Positions 24,777 through 46,284 of a DNA stretch of 64,000 nt are shown one piece after another. The notes under the pieces are model-generated. The model was given only the letters and a program-made list of their open reading frames with translations, was not told the origin of the DNA and made no database searches. Position 1 is the stretch's first letter. Each line of letters opens with the position of its first letter. This stretch comes from Paraspadella gotoi (taxonomy: Eukaryota; Chaetognatha), in assembly GCA_051294375.1 (NCBI GenBank), contig CM119270.1, positions 16,338,573 to 16,402,572 on the forward strand. Reading direction: 5' to 3'. The translations under genes were made by a program, and so were the position numbers.

Positions 24777-27700
24777 GTTATTTTGCTTACTAATTTTTTT
24801 TCCTATTATATACTTGCAATTTTTGTTACATATGGTTGAAACATATCTATTTAAAAGAGAAAAAATTAAATTACTTTAATATAATACTTTTTATTTTTTA
24901 ACTTTTTCCAAAAAATCCAAAAAATATACCATAAAACTTATCATATTAGTTTACTTCTTTCATAGTATTAAGGAGATAACAGTTTTTGAATTTGAACAAC
25001 AATTTTTATTGACAAAATTTTAAGTCAGGATATGTTTCGGCTCACAAGGGTTAGAGCCTTCATCAGCAGTTTTGAAATCAACAATTTTTTTCTCTGTTAA
25101 TGTTAAGTTTTGGAGAGAGAGAGAAAGATTTTCCAACAAAGAATAGGGTAAGAGACAGTGGCCCGATGTGAGAACAGCTAAAGGTGAGGACAGGGAAGAA
25201 GAAGCAAATTTTGTGAAAAGTCAAAAAGAGAAGGAGAGAGAGAGAAAAAAATTAATATCAATACATTTGGTAATGTACAACAGAGATATAGTGGAATAAA
25301 TTAAATTAAAAAACTTAAAGATAAACTAATATTTAACAAAAATAAAATATATTAAATTAGTTCTAACTAAATAAATAAATAAAGTGAATTAAAGTGAAAT
25401 TTGAAATGGAAGAATAAGTGGTGAGGATAGTTAAGTAAAGTGATAGTGAAAGTAAGTGTAAGAAAGAGCTCAAAATGAGCTGGCTCCCCCCGGCCGGGTA
25501 AATAGAGGATATATTATATGCCTGAAAGGAATAACCATACTTGTGTATCCTGTCAATCTTTTTTTATTAAGGTCGGACTAAGTGATAGACAAAAAGCATT
25601 GGTCAAGTTCAGGGTTTGAAAAGGGACTGGCCAGGAATAATGGGGATATAATAAGCCTTTCCATTCACCCTGAATGAACCCAATAAAAACCCTAACCCTA
25701 ATTAATTTATCTTATTTGTAATCTTGCATCATTTACAGCAGGCCATTTTTTTAGCCCTAACCCTAACCTTTTATCTCATGCCAAGCTAAAATCTTAAATC
25801 TTAACTCTACAAGGTGACACACAACAGCCTGCCGCTAAAAAAAATCGTCATTTACAAATTTGTAAATTTTTTTTAATCTGAAAAAGTTTTTCTGTAATAA
25901 AAACCTAAATCATTTATATAACCAAATTTTATATTGATTGGTTTTGATTTGACTTGTCACTGAGCAGAGAAAAGTTGCCTTCAAAATTGTGTTTCATTTT
26001 AAAACTTTATTTTTTTATTCAATCTGTTTTTCTAACTTTTTAACTATTTTTTTACAAAACTTTATATAAAAAGGTATCAAAATTAATATATTCTGAAAGC
26101 TTTTAAAAATATAAAGAGATTGGCATAATTAAAAATACTGTAATATTAAAAATACCTATCTGCTTTAAGATAATTATTAAATTAAAAATTCTTAAAGAGC
26201 AGTTTTTGAATAATTATTAAATTATTGTTAGCTATTTAATTTAGTTTTTCTTAAGCTTTTTTATGATACTTATATAAACAATAATTGGTAAGATCATTAT
26301 AGTAAGAATAGGTCAGATATTTAAAAAAAATTATTTTAGTATTTTATTATTTCAATTTGGATTCTCTTAATTAAACTAAAGCTGGTTAGGCTTATTTTCA
26401 GTTAGAATATTCTTAAATATATCATTTTCTCAAATTTTCAAGAGCTTTCAGAAGATATTAATATTGATACCTTTTTATATAAAAGTTTTTATTTGGAGAG
26501 AAAACAAAAATTTGTTATTTGATAACAATGGTTTTGTTGTTATTTAAATTGGACATTTTTTGACTCTAGGACTTCATAGTTTTTATTAGCATTAAATTCA
26601 AAAACATTTCAGTTTTTAAATATTGAGTTTGTAAATTTAAATGCTGATGAAGACCCGAAAGTTATAGAATCGAAACATATCCGATTTAAATAGAAACAAA
26701 ATTATTGTTGTCAAATAATGAATTTTTGTTTTCTCTCTAAATAATTCAAAAAAACAAAAAAGAAAGGATTAATACAATGTAAAAGTTTTTTAAAAAATGT
26801 TTATAAGTTAGACGATAAAATTGAAAAAAAAAGATTTGTTTTAAAATGAAAGACAATTTTTAAAGCAACTTTTTCCTGGTGATTATCAAGTCAATCATAA
26901 CCAATAAATATAAAATTTGGATATATAAATGTTTTAGGTTTTTGCTATAGAAAAATCTTTCAGATTAAAAATATCTTCACAAGTTTGCAAATGACAATTT
27001 GAAGTTGAGACATGGGGATAAATACATCACCTGCGGGCTCTTCCCTCAAAACTAAACCCTAACCCAAGTTTCCCGTACATCTCCATGCCTTTCCCAAGCC
27101 TAACCCAGGTCTAGGCCTCCCATACATTTCCATGCCTCAACCCTAACCACCTTCGACTCGCTAACTGTGGTCTTTCCTAACCCTAACCCTTACCCGGGCC
27201 TCTTGTTTAACTCCATTCCTCTCCCTAATCCTAACCCAGACCCTGTCCTCCAGTACATCTCTGTGCCTAAAACCCTTTGATGCATCAACCATCGGCTTTT
27301 CCCCTAACCCGAGCCTCTCGTTCAACTCATGCTTTTCTCCCAAATCTAACCCTAACTCGGGCCTGGGCTTCCCATATATCTCTGTGCCTTAACCCTAACC
27401 CTATCCGCCTTTGATGCATCAACAGTAAGCCTCTCCCCTACCCTAACCCAGGCCTCCCATTCAACTTCATGCCTCTCTCCTAACCCTAACCTTAACCCAG
27501 GACCGGGCTTCCTTATATATTCGTACCTCAACTTTATTCCCTAATATCCATTGCCAATACCTTCCTTAACCCTAATGCCGGCTTTTTGTTTAAAATTTTA
27601 CCTTAAAATTGACATTAACCCTAACCATAACCTTAAACTACTTAACTTTAAGCCTAACCTAAATTACTCAACCCTAACCCTAATTATTACCAACTCAACC

Positions 27701-30700
27701 TTAACCCTAAACCAAACCAACTCAACCCTAATCTAACCTTAAACTATCTCAACCCTAACCTTAACCATAATCTGAGTTTTAAGTAAAATCACCATAATAA
27801 ATAAAAATGTGCTAATCTAATATTAAAATTTAAACAATTAAATTACCAAAAAGTGAGGATGTTACCAAAAAATAAAAAAAATATTTTGCTTATTATTTTA
27901 ATATTTTTAAATATAATTTTAATTATATAAATATATTTTTTAATATTAAAATATATTATATATTATAATATAAAATAAATATTAATTATAATAAAAATAT
28001 AAATTATATAATTTAAAGAATATATTATGAATATTTAATTTCTTAAATTTTAATTATATATATAGTAATGGAGCCGGAGTTGGAGCCGGAAGCCGGAGCC
28101 GGAGCCGAGTTGAAATTTTTGCTGGAGCCGGAGCTGGAGCCGGAGCGGAAAAAAAATTTTGCTTGGAGCTGGAGCCGGAGCTGGAGCCGGAAAAAAATTT
28201 GGCCTGGAGCTGGAGCCGGAGCCGGAGCCGAGACAAAATTAGGTCGGCTCCACATCCCTGCTCTTAAGTACTAATTATTGAAAGAATCATAATATATTGG
28301 GGAAATTTAAGCGCAGGCATGAAATAAAAGAAACGTCGTTTTCAGCATTTACATTCTTAATACCAGCTCACATGATAACATGATTACACAATTATGAAAT
28401 GTATACATCATGAAGCAAATAAAAGTCTTTACTTTCTAGCTTCCAATACGCCATGCTCGACGGGCGGCTCCAACCTGTCGCACATGCTGGAGACAAAGAG
28501 TCCAATGGCGATTGCGACCAGGGCTTCCATGACAATAGCTGCTGTTACTGTCCGATAGAGGGCGAGGAGTGATACTGGCGCAGCATAGAATGTCAACCAA
28601 AAAATTACGTTGACGATGACTATGATAGTTAGAAGCACCTGACGCAGAGACGAGACAAGCTTAGTTCCGATATTTATTTATCTTTATTATCTTTCCTTAA
28701 TTGAGAGCAGTTGCAGTTAAAACGTAGTCAAACTCAAAATCTGAGTTAGCAAAAAAAATAAATTAAAATTTCTTTTACCATGACACTGCTCTAAGCGACA
28801 CTTTTATTATTTTCAACCAACCTCTATGGTGAAAAAAACGGCGATTGCAAAGTAGTATATAGGAATAGGGTATAAGTTGCTTGCGGAGTCACGTTGAATC
28901 GCCTCCGAATCATTAGGGATGACAATCGTTAGCAAAATCACCGTGCTGGAATTGTTGGAAAAACAAATTCACGGCGAATGAATTTTCATAACGAGCCTCT
29001 TATAAAGAATTAACTGATAACCTGACAATTAGTTTGGCATATTTATATTATCTATTCATATCTAAATAATTCCTAATTTATAATGATGTCGATATGATGC
29101 GTTGTGATGCCAGTTGTGTGGGATAACTCTAAGGTTGCCCTGTATCACTGGACGGATTAATTTTTCTGTAGATATTGTCAAAACATATACCATTGTGAAA
29201 TTTGGATGGCGAGTAAGGATGCAAAGCCATTTTACTAGAATGGGAGGTTTCTGCTACATGAAACGTAATCATATCAGATCTGTGGGGCGTCATGTTTGTA
29301 AATAGACTAAAACACGATATTATGGCAACAGCCGGGTTGCCTGTGATGCCCATTGGGATGGGGCATCTCACTGTTGGCTTTGGGGGCTTCCGACCCTCAG
29401 TGACGCCTCCAGTCACTGGCGCGGTTACCCAAGGACGGTCTCGCTTTGCCAACGCAGAGGGAAGTCGTTAGGACTGTGGTTGGAACACTACGCCTGGGAT
29501 GGTGTGTTCCCCCTCTGAGCCAATGGAATTGGCTGAAGGATGGTGGACGTGAGGCGGTGCGAATATACCACCACAATATTCGATTTAAAATTACTCGGGA
29601 TTATTAATTATATTTAGCACCTCAACGGACGCGTCAAGTCGGTATCTACACTGTGCTCCACCTGTGAAGAGGTAAAAAGGCGAGAATAAAGATGAGGCCG
29701 ACTGTGTTATTTCTCGACGATTGCTTGTCAAAGTCGATGCCGTGGTAAAGAATCCCAATACAAAAACTGACGATGACAAGCCCGATGAATCGCACAAAGA
29801 AGGATGCTGGATTGCGAATGGCATTCTTTAGTTGTCGATCAAATATGAGACGGAACTGTCGAGTAAAAAAAAAATTGAAAAAAAAACAAAAAAAAAAAAC
29901 AAAAAAACGATTCTTTGATACATTATTATCATCGTCATTCGATTTATAATTTAATCAATTAAATTTATGCCTGCGTAAAGCCGTGTCCCAACGAAACCAA
30001 AATGCACTCCATTTCTTGCGCTTTCTCCATGAATTTATCGGACTGAGGATGTGACTCCAACGTCCGGATTATATTTTTCACTTCATCTTCTTTCCCACTC
30101 GCGGCGAAGGCTCTGGCGATTTTATCGATGCGTCGAAGACAGTGTTCTTGAAAACCCGGCACCATCGAGAGCGTCAAAGTGTAGTGGTCGGCCGGGTTGT
30201 AATTCGTTGGGCAAGGAAAGCCCGCCGCTACAAATATCTGATTAAAAAGGGCGATGGTTTCAATCTTATTTCGTTTTTAATCGTAAAGAAGAAGGATAAA
30301 CATGGAGTAAAACCTTTGTTTCTACCTATATCATATAGTTTTTTATACACTATTAGCTTAAAAAGTATCAAATTCACGTTCTTTTTAATACAAAACCACC
30401 AAAAATGCTCACATCATAGCAATCCGAAGATTTTCCGATGAATACGCACTTCCCGTTTGCCATGAGACAAATGTCATCAAAAAGCTCAAATATCTCAGAT
30501 GACGGTTGATGGATTGTGCAGATAATTGTCCGCCCATGGCTCGCGTAATTCTAGCAAGATCAGGGGTTGCGTGAAGAACCATGCTCAAACCATGCTCATT
30601 GTGCACTTTGATTTTATTCCCAAAGGCAAAGGTAGATGGGACAAATACATACGACTTCCGAGGGTGCCGGGCATCACGGGGGTGAATTTACTAATTGTGA

Positions 30701-32292
30701 AATATTCTTCAAATAGGAAGTCTGTTCCTGTCACCCTCCACCTTGAGCCTCTCGACGAGACTCCGCGCGAGGTACGAGTCAAGACCGGAAGTGGGTTCGT
30801 CGCAAAAGATGAGGATGGAGCGATCGATGACCTCAGTGGCGAAGGATAGACGCCGCATCTCCCCGCCGGAGATTCCCTTCAACGTCCCGGGAATCCCGAT
30901 GTGCGTGTTTTGACAGGAGGTCAGCCCCATTTCAAAGATGAGGCGATTCACGTTGATTTCGCGAGCTTTGCGCGGAAGTTTCTTCGCGAAAGGAAGGGGG
31001 GAGAGAAAATTTGTGTAGATTTTTAAAAATTATCACTATGTGGGACAAATTGGGACATATTGTTTTAAATCTATATAATTCGGTTTTCATCAAGACCGAT
31101 GTTGCAATCTAGAGTAAGTTAGTCCTGTCATTCTGTCTGTCTGTCAGTGTATCTGTCGTCCATTCCGACAAATAAGGTTAATTATTAGTTTAAGGATATA
31201 GGTAACCCCCATTTGAATGTATCCGTTGTTTGACCAAAATATATATTTTTCCACTACCTTTAATCGCAGCGCTGAATGGAAGCACAGATGCTCCCGAACT
31301 GTGAGGCAACCGAAAAAGATGTCCTTTTGTGGAACATAGGCGGAGATGTCACTCATGATTTTGCGGTTCACCTTGTGGCCATTGACTCTCACGGATCCTA
31401 GGATACAATCAGGTAAAGTTTTGATCAAAAGCTAGCAACGTTTTGTTGGATTATCTTTTTATCTTGTAAACAGTAAACAGTAAACAGTCAGAAAGCCCAT
31501 CATAACCTATCCGTTTTCCAAAGTCATCGGCTGATCATGATTATCTATGAAATGAATGGACTTTAGTGCCACACAGGCGGGACAAATTACCCCAAGTTTC
31601 AGAAAATCAGCTCTCACTGTGGTCCGCCATAAGAGTTAACGTCCCGTTCCATTCACTAGCAAAGCCACCAATGAGTTTCAAACCCAAGACCACTTGGTGG
31701 AAAAACATAATCAAGAATTAGTGTACCAAGTTCTCCTCATACCCTTGATATTGAGTCCGCCCATTTTTCGAAAAGTCAGCACATTCATCAGCGTCGTCTT
31801 CCCCGCTCCAGAAGCGCCCATCAACCCCATCAGTTTTCCGGGTAAAACGACGCCGTTGACGTCCCTGAAAATTAAAGTTAGGCGCGGTCGAATGATCCAC
31901 CACAAAAACCGTAAAGGTCACGCCAATTACTCGAGGATCTTAGTTGGTTCCTTTTTTTTTCTCCCCTTCGACTTCGGGGTAGCGCTGATGTTTGACCACG
32001 AGAGAGTGAGACGATACTTTTCCGGGACGCCAGTCTGCGTCAACAGGGAGTTCTTGAAAACGCCGGAGATGGGCTTGACTCGGGCCAAGGGCGTGTCATT
32101 GGGGTTGATGGCGGAATATTGAGAGGAGACTTTGAACAAATCGGTTTTGCTAACATTGGCGCTGGCAGGGTCGGCGGCATTTACGTCGGCAGGGTCGGTG
32201 GCAGTGTCGGTGAAGTTTCGGTAGGAAGGGTCGGTATATTTTGAGCTGGCAGAGTCGATGTGCGGAGTTTCAATTTCAGGTCTATTGGTTCC
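22618..32292 (-). CDS. ABCG (white-type) half-transporter, gene A
   Basis: ABC half-transporter of the G subfamily: cytosolic ATPase domain first, then six membrane helices; such proteins dimerise to export pigment precursors, sterols or other small molecules. Exons: 31931-32292, 31743-31864, 31258-31397, 30742-30981, 30413-30550, 29971-30237, 29662-29855, 28822-28945, 28433-28638, 24065-24139, 22618-22818. Seen: Walker [15 protein letters not shown] (white-like), YVPQKD Q-loop, signature ISGGE, Walker [13 protein letters not shown], switch [26 protein letters not shown], and [10 protein letters not shown] in the membrane domain. The first listed exon starts in phase 0 after a splice acceptor, so the true start lies upstream. 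An exon matching 11980-12166 of gene B is not found between 22818 and 24065, which would break the frame. Paralogue of gene B, same strand, head to tail. Substrate unknown. Confidence 0.9.
22853..23330 (-). mobile_element. SINE-like dispersed repeat, copy 1
   Basis: On the minus strand it carries a Pol III B-box-like GGGTTCAAATCTCC (about 23280) and a block (CCTGAGC...GGATCAGGC, CCCGGACCTTTGGGTTGG, TCCACCATAA) shared in opposite orientation with 37000-37235. It sits where an exon of ABCG gene A is missing. Confidence 0.6.
24065..24139 (-). CDS. ABCG gene A, 75-bp membrane exon
   Basis: Encodes [20 protein letters not shown] and TFISR. Length and phases equal the gene B exon at 12398-12472 (FQVASSFSGPFFTICALFSS), which supports the call. 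Acceptor CGTCAG, donor GTTTGT. Confidence 0.8.
25028..25066 (-). ncRNA. Hammerhead-like core, copy 4 (best)
   Basis: Minus strand: CTGATGA, a five-pair helix GGCTC/GAGCC with a 10-base loop, then CGAAACATATCC. This is the CUGAUGA - helix II - GAAA arrangement of a hammerhead ribozyme. Such cores are known in Penelope-like and related retroelements. Helices I and III are not clear. Confidence 0.5.
25848..27005. repeat. Nested fold-back (inverted repeats) inside the hAT-like element
   Basis: The outer arm 25848-26050 is complementary to 26775-27005 (for example TCATTTACAAATTTGTAAA against TTTGCAAATGA). An inner pair, 26055-26120 against 26425-26490, and a third, about 26493-26560 against 26680-26750, nest between them. 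A hammerhead-like core sits at 26643-26682. Confidence 0.75.
26643..26682 (+). ncRNA. Hammerhead-like core, copy 5
   Basis: GCTGATGAAGAC, about 16 bases, then TCGAAACATATCC and an AT-rich tail with ATTGTTGTC, as in the other copies. Helix II is poorly kept. Confidence 0.42.
27030..27780. repeat. Degenerate telomere-like CCCTAA repeat block
   Basis: Many CCCTAACCCTAA and CCTAACCC units are mixed with a longer recurring motif (GCCTCCCATACATCTCCATGCC type). A smaller patch lies at 25690-25790. TTAGGG is the common animal telomere repeat; this is interstitial, not a chromosome end. Confidence 0.8.
28433..28638 (-). CDS. ABCG gene A, third membrane exon
   Basis: Encodes [20 protein letters not shown], then [20 protein letters not shown] and [13 protein letters not shown]: two or more membrane helices. 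Donor GTAAAG. The next intron (24140-28432) is 4.3 kb because of the hAT-like insertion. Confidence 0.88.
28822..28945 (-). CDS. ABCG gene A, second membrane exon
   Basis: 124 bases, identical in length and phase to gene B 15426-15549. Encodes [20 protein letters not shown] and [12 protein letters not shown]. Confidence 0.9.
29322..29575 (+). repeat. Dispersed repeat, copy 2 (longer)
   Basis: Shares 80 bases with 17530-17612, then continues through GGCGGTGCGAATATACCACC. Lies in an intron of ABCG gene A. Family unknown; high GC for this window. Confidence 0.75.
29662..29855 (-). CDS. ABCG gene A, first membrane exon
   Basis: 194 bases, identical in length and phase to gene B 16099-16292. Encodes [20 protein letters not shown] and [17 protein letters not shown] (TM1), then [11 protein letters not shown] (TM2 start). 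Confidence 0.9.
29971..30237 (-). CDS. ABCG gene A, linker exon (NPADHY)
   Basis: 267 bases, phase 0. Encodes [20 protein letters not shown] and a charged linker ending FTQ. The best exon end, matched to gene B, is CAG followed by GCATAA: a GC donor rather than GT. Confidence 0.85.
30413..30550 (-). CDS. ABCG gene A, switch-His exon
   Basis: 138 bases, phase 0. Encodes [19 protein letters not shown] and [13 protein letters not shown]; the His of TIHQP is the switch residue. Same length as its gene B counterpart at 17790-17927. Confidence 0.93.
30742..30981 (-). CDS. ABCG gene A, signature and Walker B exon
   Basis: 240 bases, phase 0. Encodes [20 protein letters not shown], then [17 protein letters not shown] (ABC signature) and [13 protein letters not shown] (Walker B with catalytic Glu, D-loop). 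Donor AAG|GTGGAG. Confidence 0.94.
31258..31397 (-). CDS. ABCG gene A, Q-loop exon
   Basis: Encodes [34 protein letters not shown] and FHSALRLK. Gln of VPQKD is the Q-loop residue. Acceptor CCTAG, donor GTAGTG. Confidence 0.93.
31743..31864 (-). CDS. ABCG gene A, Walker A exon
   Basis: Encodes [20 protein letters not shown] and [16 protein letters not shown]. The P-loop is intact. Acceptor TTTCAG, donor GTATGA. Confidence 0.93.
31931..32292 (-). CDS. ABCG gene A, first recognised exon (N-terminal region)
   Basis: Open from the acceptor TTCTGCAG. Encodes a hydrophilic Thr/Ala/Asp-rich stretch, then the conserved pre-Walker strand [13 protein letters not shown] and ...TKILE. Phase 0 in, phase 2 out (GA|GTAATT). 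It has no convincing ATG, so at least one 5' exon is missing here. Confidence 0.85.
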
Positions 32293-32351
32293 CTGCAGAA
32301 GAGAACAGCTTTGGGTTTACAGTCCGAACTCTCTCTCTCTCTCTCTCTCTC

Positions 32352-32395
<44 letters not shown>

Positions 32396-32847
32396 CTCTC
32401 TTCATCTCTCTCTCTCTCTCTCTTCTCTTCTCTCTCTCTCTCTCTCTCTCCCTGTTTACCGTCATTTTCTGCCTCCATTCTTTGGTTTCCACGGAGAAAA
32501 GATTACCACGTTCAAACTATCGCGTCGTAACCAAGTTAGATTTTAAATTCGTATCACAGTAAAGTAAAGTAAATCCATTATTTATTCATTTAATTAACAA
32601 CGTAGTTTTTCGAAGTTTCTTCAACTCAAAATAGTTTTATCAATTAATGCAGAGTCAAAATTTATTGTACGCCGACGCTGCCGACATAACTCGGACTTTA
32701 ACCTTTGTTCATTGAGTCTAAATTTTTTTTCCCCCATCTCCTCCTTTGGCGCCAATGTCCAAAGCTTTTCTGCACCTTCGTTCGTCAGTTACAACAGTAA
32801 GATGTTTGGAAATTGTATTGGAATTTCCGTCATCAAATTATTTCTCG

Positions 32848-33008
32848 TTACATTTGAGAAAAAATAGGGTTGTTGCTTTCTCTCCCGAGTCTTCCTGGTT
32901 TCTCGTCGTCGTCGTCGTCGTCGTCGTCTTCGTATTCGTCATCGTTTGTCATTCTTTGACGTTTCCACGACGGGGCGCCTTGATGTTTCTGTGTCACTGG
33001 CAACGTCT

Positions 33009-33042
<34 letters not shown>

Positions 33043-33069
33043 TCCGTTCGTCGTCGTTTTATTCGACAT
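32848..33069 (-). CDS. Possible 5' exon of ABCG gene A
   Basis: Opens with ATG and reads MSNKTTTNG, a Thr run, then TLPVTQKHQGAPSWKRQ and an Asp run. It lies about 560 bases upstream of the first recognised gene A exon on the same strand. The Thr and Asp runs come from (CGA)n, and I found no good donor giving phase 0, so this is weak. Confidence 0.25.
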
Positions 33070-33099
33070 AATTTTTTTCCCGTATTCTATTTCTTTTCA

Positions 33100-34875
33100 G
33101 AGAGTCCGTCGAAATACTAATCTTGAATATACTAATTTTACTACTTATTACAGTTACAGTCATGCTCTGGTGTAGAAATAACTTTAGTAAACTTTACTTA
33201 AGTCAGCTTCTTACTCTTTCACTTTTTCCTCGTTTTCTCTTTTCCGTTTAATTTATTTTCTTTCTTCTCTACTACCACTATCTCTACTATACTCTGTTTC
33301 ACCCCTTTTTCCTTCTACTTCTGTTTTGTATATTTTCTTATTTACTTTTCTCTATCTGGTCAAGTCTACTGTATCTATCTATATCTATCTATCTCTCTCC
33401 TCTCCCAATGTCCGCATTTCCATCTTCTTTTTTTCCTTTTTCTTCATCTCTTTCTTCTCCACTTCTCTTTCCTTCTTTCTCTCTCAATCTTCTTTCTTCC
33501 TATATTTGAAAGAGAGAAGAAAAAAAAGTTTCCCTTTGTTTTTCCTTCCTTTTTCTCTTCTTTACGATTTCCGCCTCGAATGAAATCATTAACCTTTTTT
33601 CCAGCCTTTGGAAGTTGAAGAGGAAAAAAAGGGGAGGGAGAGGGAGGAAGGGAGGAGAAAGGAGACAGGGGGAGGAATGGGGGAGGAAGAGAGGAAGGGG
33701 AAAGAAGGGAGAGAAGATGAAAGTATGGGAGGAAGAAGTGCAAGAGGAGTGCAAGAGAGGGTATGTCAGGGAAAGGTGAAGAAAGGGAGAGGAAGTGAGG
33801 GAGAAGGAAAAAGAGGTAGGAAGAGAGAGGAAGAGGAAGGGAGGAAGAGAAAGGAAAGGTGGGAGGAAAGGGAGGATAGGAAGACAAGATTGAGATATAC
33901 AGAGGTAGGACGAGGTGAGTATATAAAAAAAAGCCTGTCCTAAGTCAGGGGCAAGATAGCTTATTTATTAAATTAATGGATAATTATTATTTTGGTCGTA
34001 CCAATTTCATATAAGGGCGAAGAGAAAATGAAAGCGTTCATACCTCATTTTTAAAATCGTCTGCAAACGTTCATCTGCGATTCTTGGNNNNNNNNNNNNN
34101 NNNNNNNNNNNNNNNNNNNNNNNNNNNNNNNNNNNNNNNNNNNNNNNNNNNNNNNNNNNNNNNNNNNNNNNNNNNNNNNNNNNNNNNNNNNNNNNNNNNN
34201 NNNNNNNNNNNNNNNNNNNNNNNNNNNNNNNNNNNNNNNNNNNNNNNNNNNNNNNNNNNNNNNNNNNNNNNNNNNNNNNNNNNNNNNNNNNNNNNNNNGA
34301 CAAGCAGAAAAATAGGGGAGATTCAATGAAGAGTAAAAGATCTGAACCTTGAAAGATTTTTCTCATACGATGTATTTAATTTTTTTTTTATTTCAAAAAA
34401 TTTCGATATCTGGCAGCAAANNNNNNNNNNNNNNNNNNNNNNNNNNNNNNNNNNNNNNNNNNNNNNNNNNNNNNNNNNNNNNNNNNNNNNNNNNNNNNNN
34501 NNNNNNNNNNNNNNNNNNNNNNNNNNNNNNNNNNNNNNNNNNNNNNNNNNNNNNNNNNNNNNNNNNNNNNNNNNNNNNNNNNNNNNNNNNNNNNNNNNNN
34601 NNNNNNNNNNNNNNNNNNNNNNNNNNNNNNNNNNNNNNNNNNNNNNNNNNNNNNNNNNNNNNNNNNNNNNNNNNNNNNNNNNNNNNNNNNNNNNNNNNNN
34701 NNNNNNNNNAATAAAAAAAAAAATTCTTGATAGAATTTTATTGTTGCTGATGTAATTGTAATGAATAATATTAAAAGAGACCAAACATGGTTTTAATTTA
34801 ATCTAACGCGATGCCTTTTTTAGTCGAGACGCCCTTTAATCTCTGGATCTTATAAATTTGTGGAGGGGGTTCATG

Positions 34876-34922
<47 letters not shown>

Positions 34923-36080
34923 TCCCACTCCCACTCCCTCCCGTTGAATTAGTCTTCGAATCAAAGTTGAATTTCAGATCCAGAAAAGTATTGATTTTTT
35001 TTTCTCAACTCGAAATCCAGAATTGAGTTGTTGTTTTTCCGATTCGTGAGTCGAATCAGAAAAGCGAAAATAAAAAAAATCGATATTTCGTTTAGTGAAC
35101 AAAAAAAAAATGATGAAGAAAACAATTTGATTTGATAAGAATAAAGTTTTGCTTCTGAAAAGTTTTCAAATTAATTATTGATCTCATTGGTCATAATTTG
35201 GATTATTTTATCTTATTTTATTCATGGAGATAATTTAAATGCAACATTGTTATTATATTTTCGAAAATTTTTGTGAAGATTGAGAAAATCAGTGTATGAT
35301 ATTATAAATATTTTATTATTTACTTTATTGTTTCTTTCTTACTCAATCAAATCCAAAAGCAAAAAAAAAAAAAAAAACTCTAGTCGTTTTATTTACATTT
35401 ATTCAGTCATGAAGTTGTAAATAAATAGATGAATCCAAGTGTAAATTATTGATTCAATGATACAACCAAGTGATACGTTTAATTTAGACATGGGTATAAA
35501 AAAAAACTTTTGGTGGGCTAAAAAACGTAACAAAGTCAAAGGAAGAAACGATTGGGATGTTATCCTTTGTCTAGACAGTCGATTAAATTGCACAGCACTC
35601 TGGTATCTAGCGATCTGTTTTGTATTTTTATATCAGAACCTAAAAGGAGTAGTATAACTACTTCTAAGTAATTTAATCCCGAAACTTGGCCAAAGATAGG
35701 GAAAATTTAACGTTAAAACGCAGACTAGAATAAGACACTCGATCAAAAAAAAAGCCCTTCGCTAATTTTGAAATTGCGGAACTTTTTGTGATTAAATTTT
35801 TGTTTCCATTTTGACAGAGAGAACAATATATATATATAACTTAGCATCGTTATTTAGACTTTGGTATTATTTTGATATATATATATTTTTTTTGAGAAGT
35901 CGTCAAAACCAGTCTAAAATAGCTACGAAATTAAAAAAAAAAAAAAACCTAAGCAACGACTAAAAACAAAGATTTTACAAAAAAAAAAAGAACAAATAAT
36001 TTAACGATTAGTTTAAAAAAAAAAAACTAACTAAAATAATCATTATTCATTAGCAGGAGTCTTCGATAGATTAGCGACTC
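33100..36080. other. Intergenic region between ABCG gene A and SERCA
   Basis: Contains polypurine/polypyrimidine tracts (33600-33900), a MITE-like end (33945-34013), two N gaps and AT-rich DNA. No gene recognised. Confidence 0.6.
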
Positions 36081-36100
36081 TTCCCTCGAGAGAAACGAAT

Positions 36101-46284
<10,184 letters not shown>

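Larger units (their letters stand above)
24246..28260. mobile_element. hAT-like non-autonomous DNA transposon with 8-bp target duplication
   Basis: Ends are the 16-bp inverted repeat CAGGGATGTGGAGCCG and its complement, flanked by identical 8-bp CTCTTAAG at 24238-24245 and 28261-28268. Terminal CAGGG and 8-bp duplications are hAT hallmarks. Subterminal zones (24257-24420 and 28069-28250) are GGAGCC/GGAGCT repeats. No transposase frame is visible in 4,015 bp. The inside is AT-rich and holds a fold-back and CCCTAA-like repeats. It fills an intron of ABCG gene A; without it that intron would be about 270 bases. Confidence 0.9.

Noticed and set aside
27030-27780. Chromosome end (telomere)
   Set aside because: The CCCTAA units are degenerate and lie inside a transposon flanked by a target duplication and ABC transporter exons.
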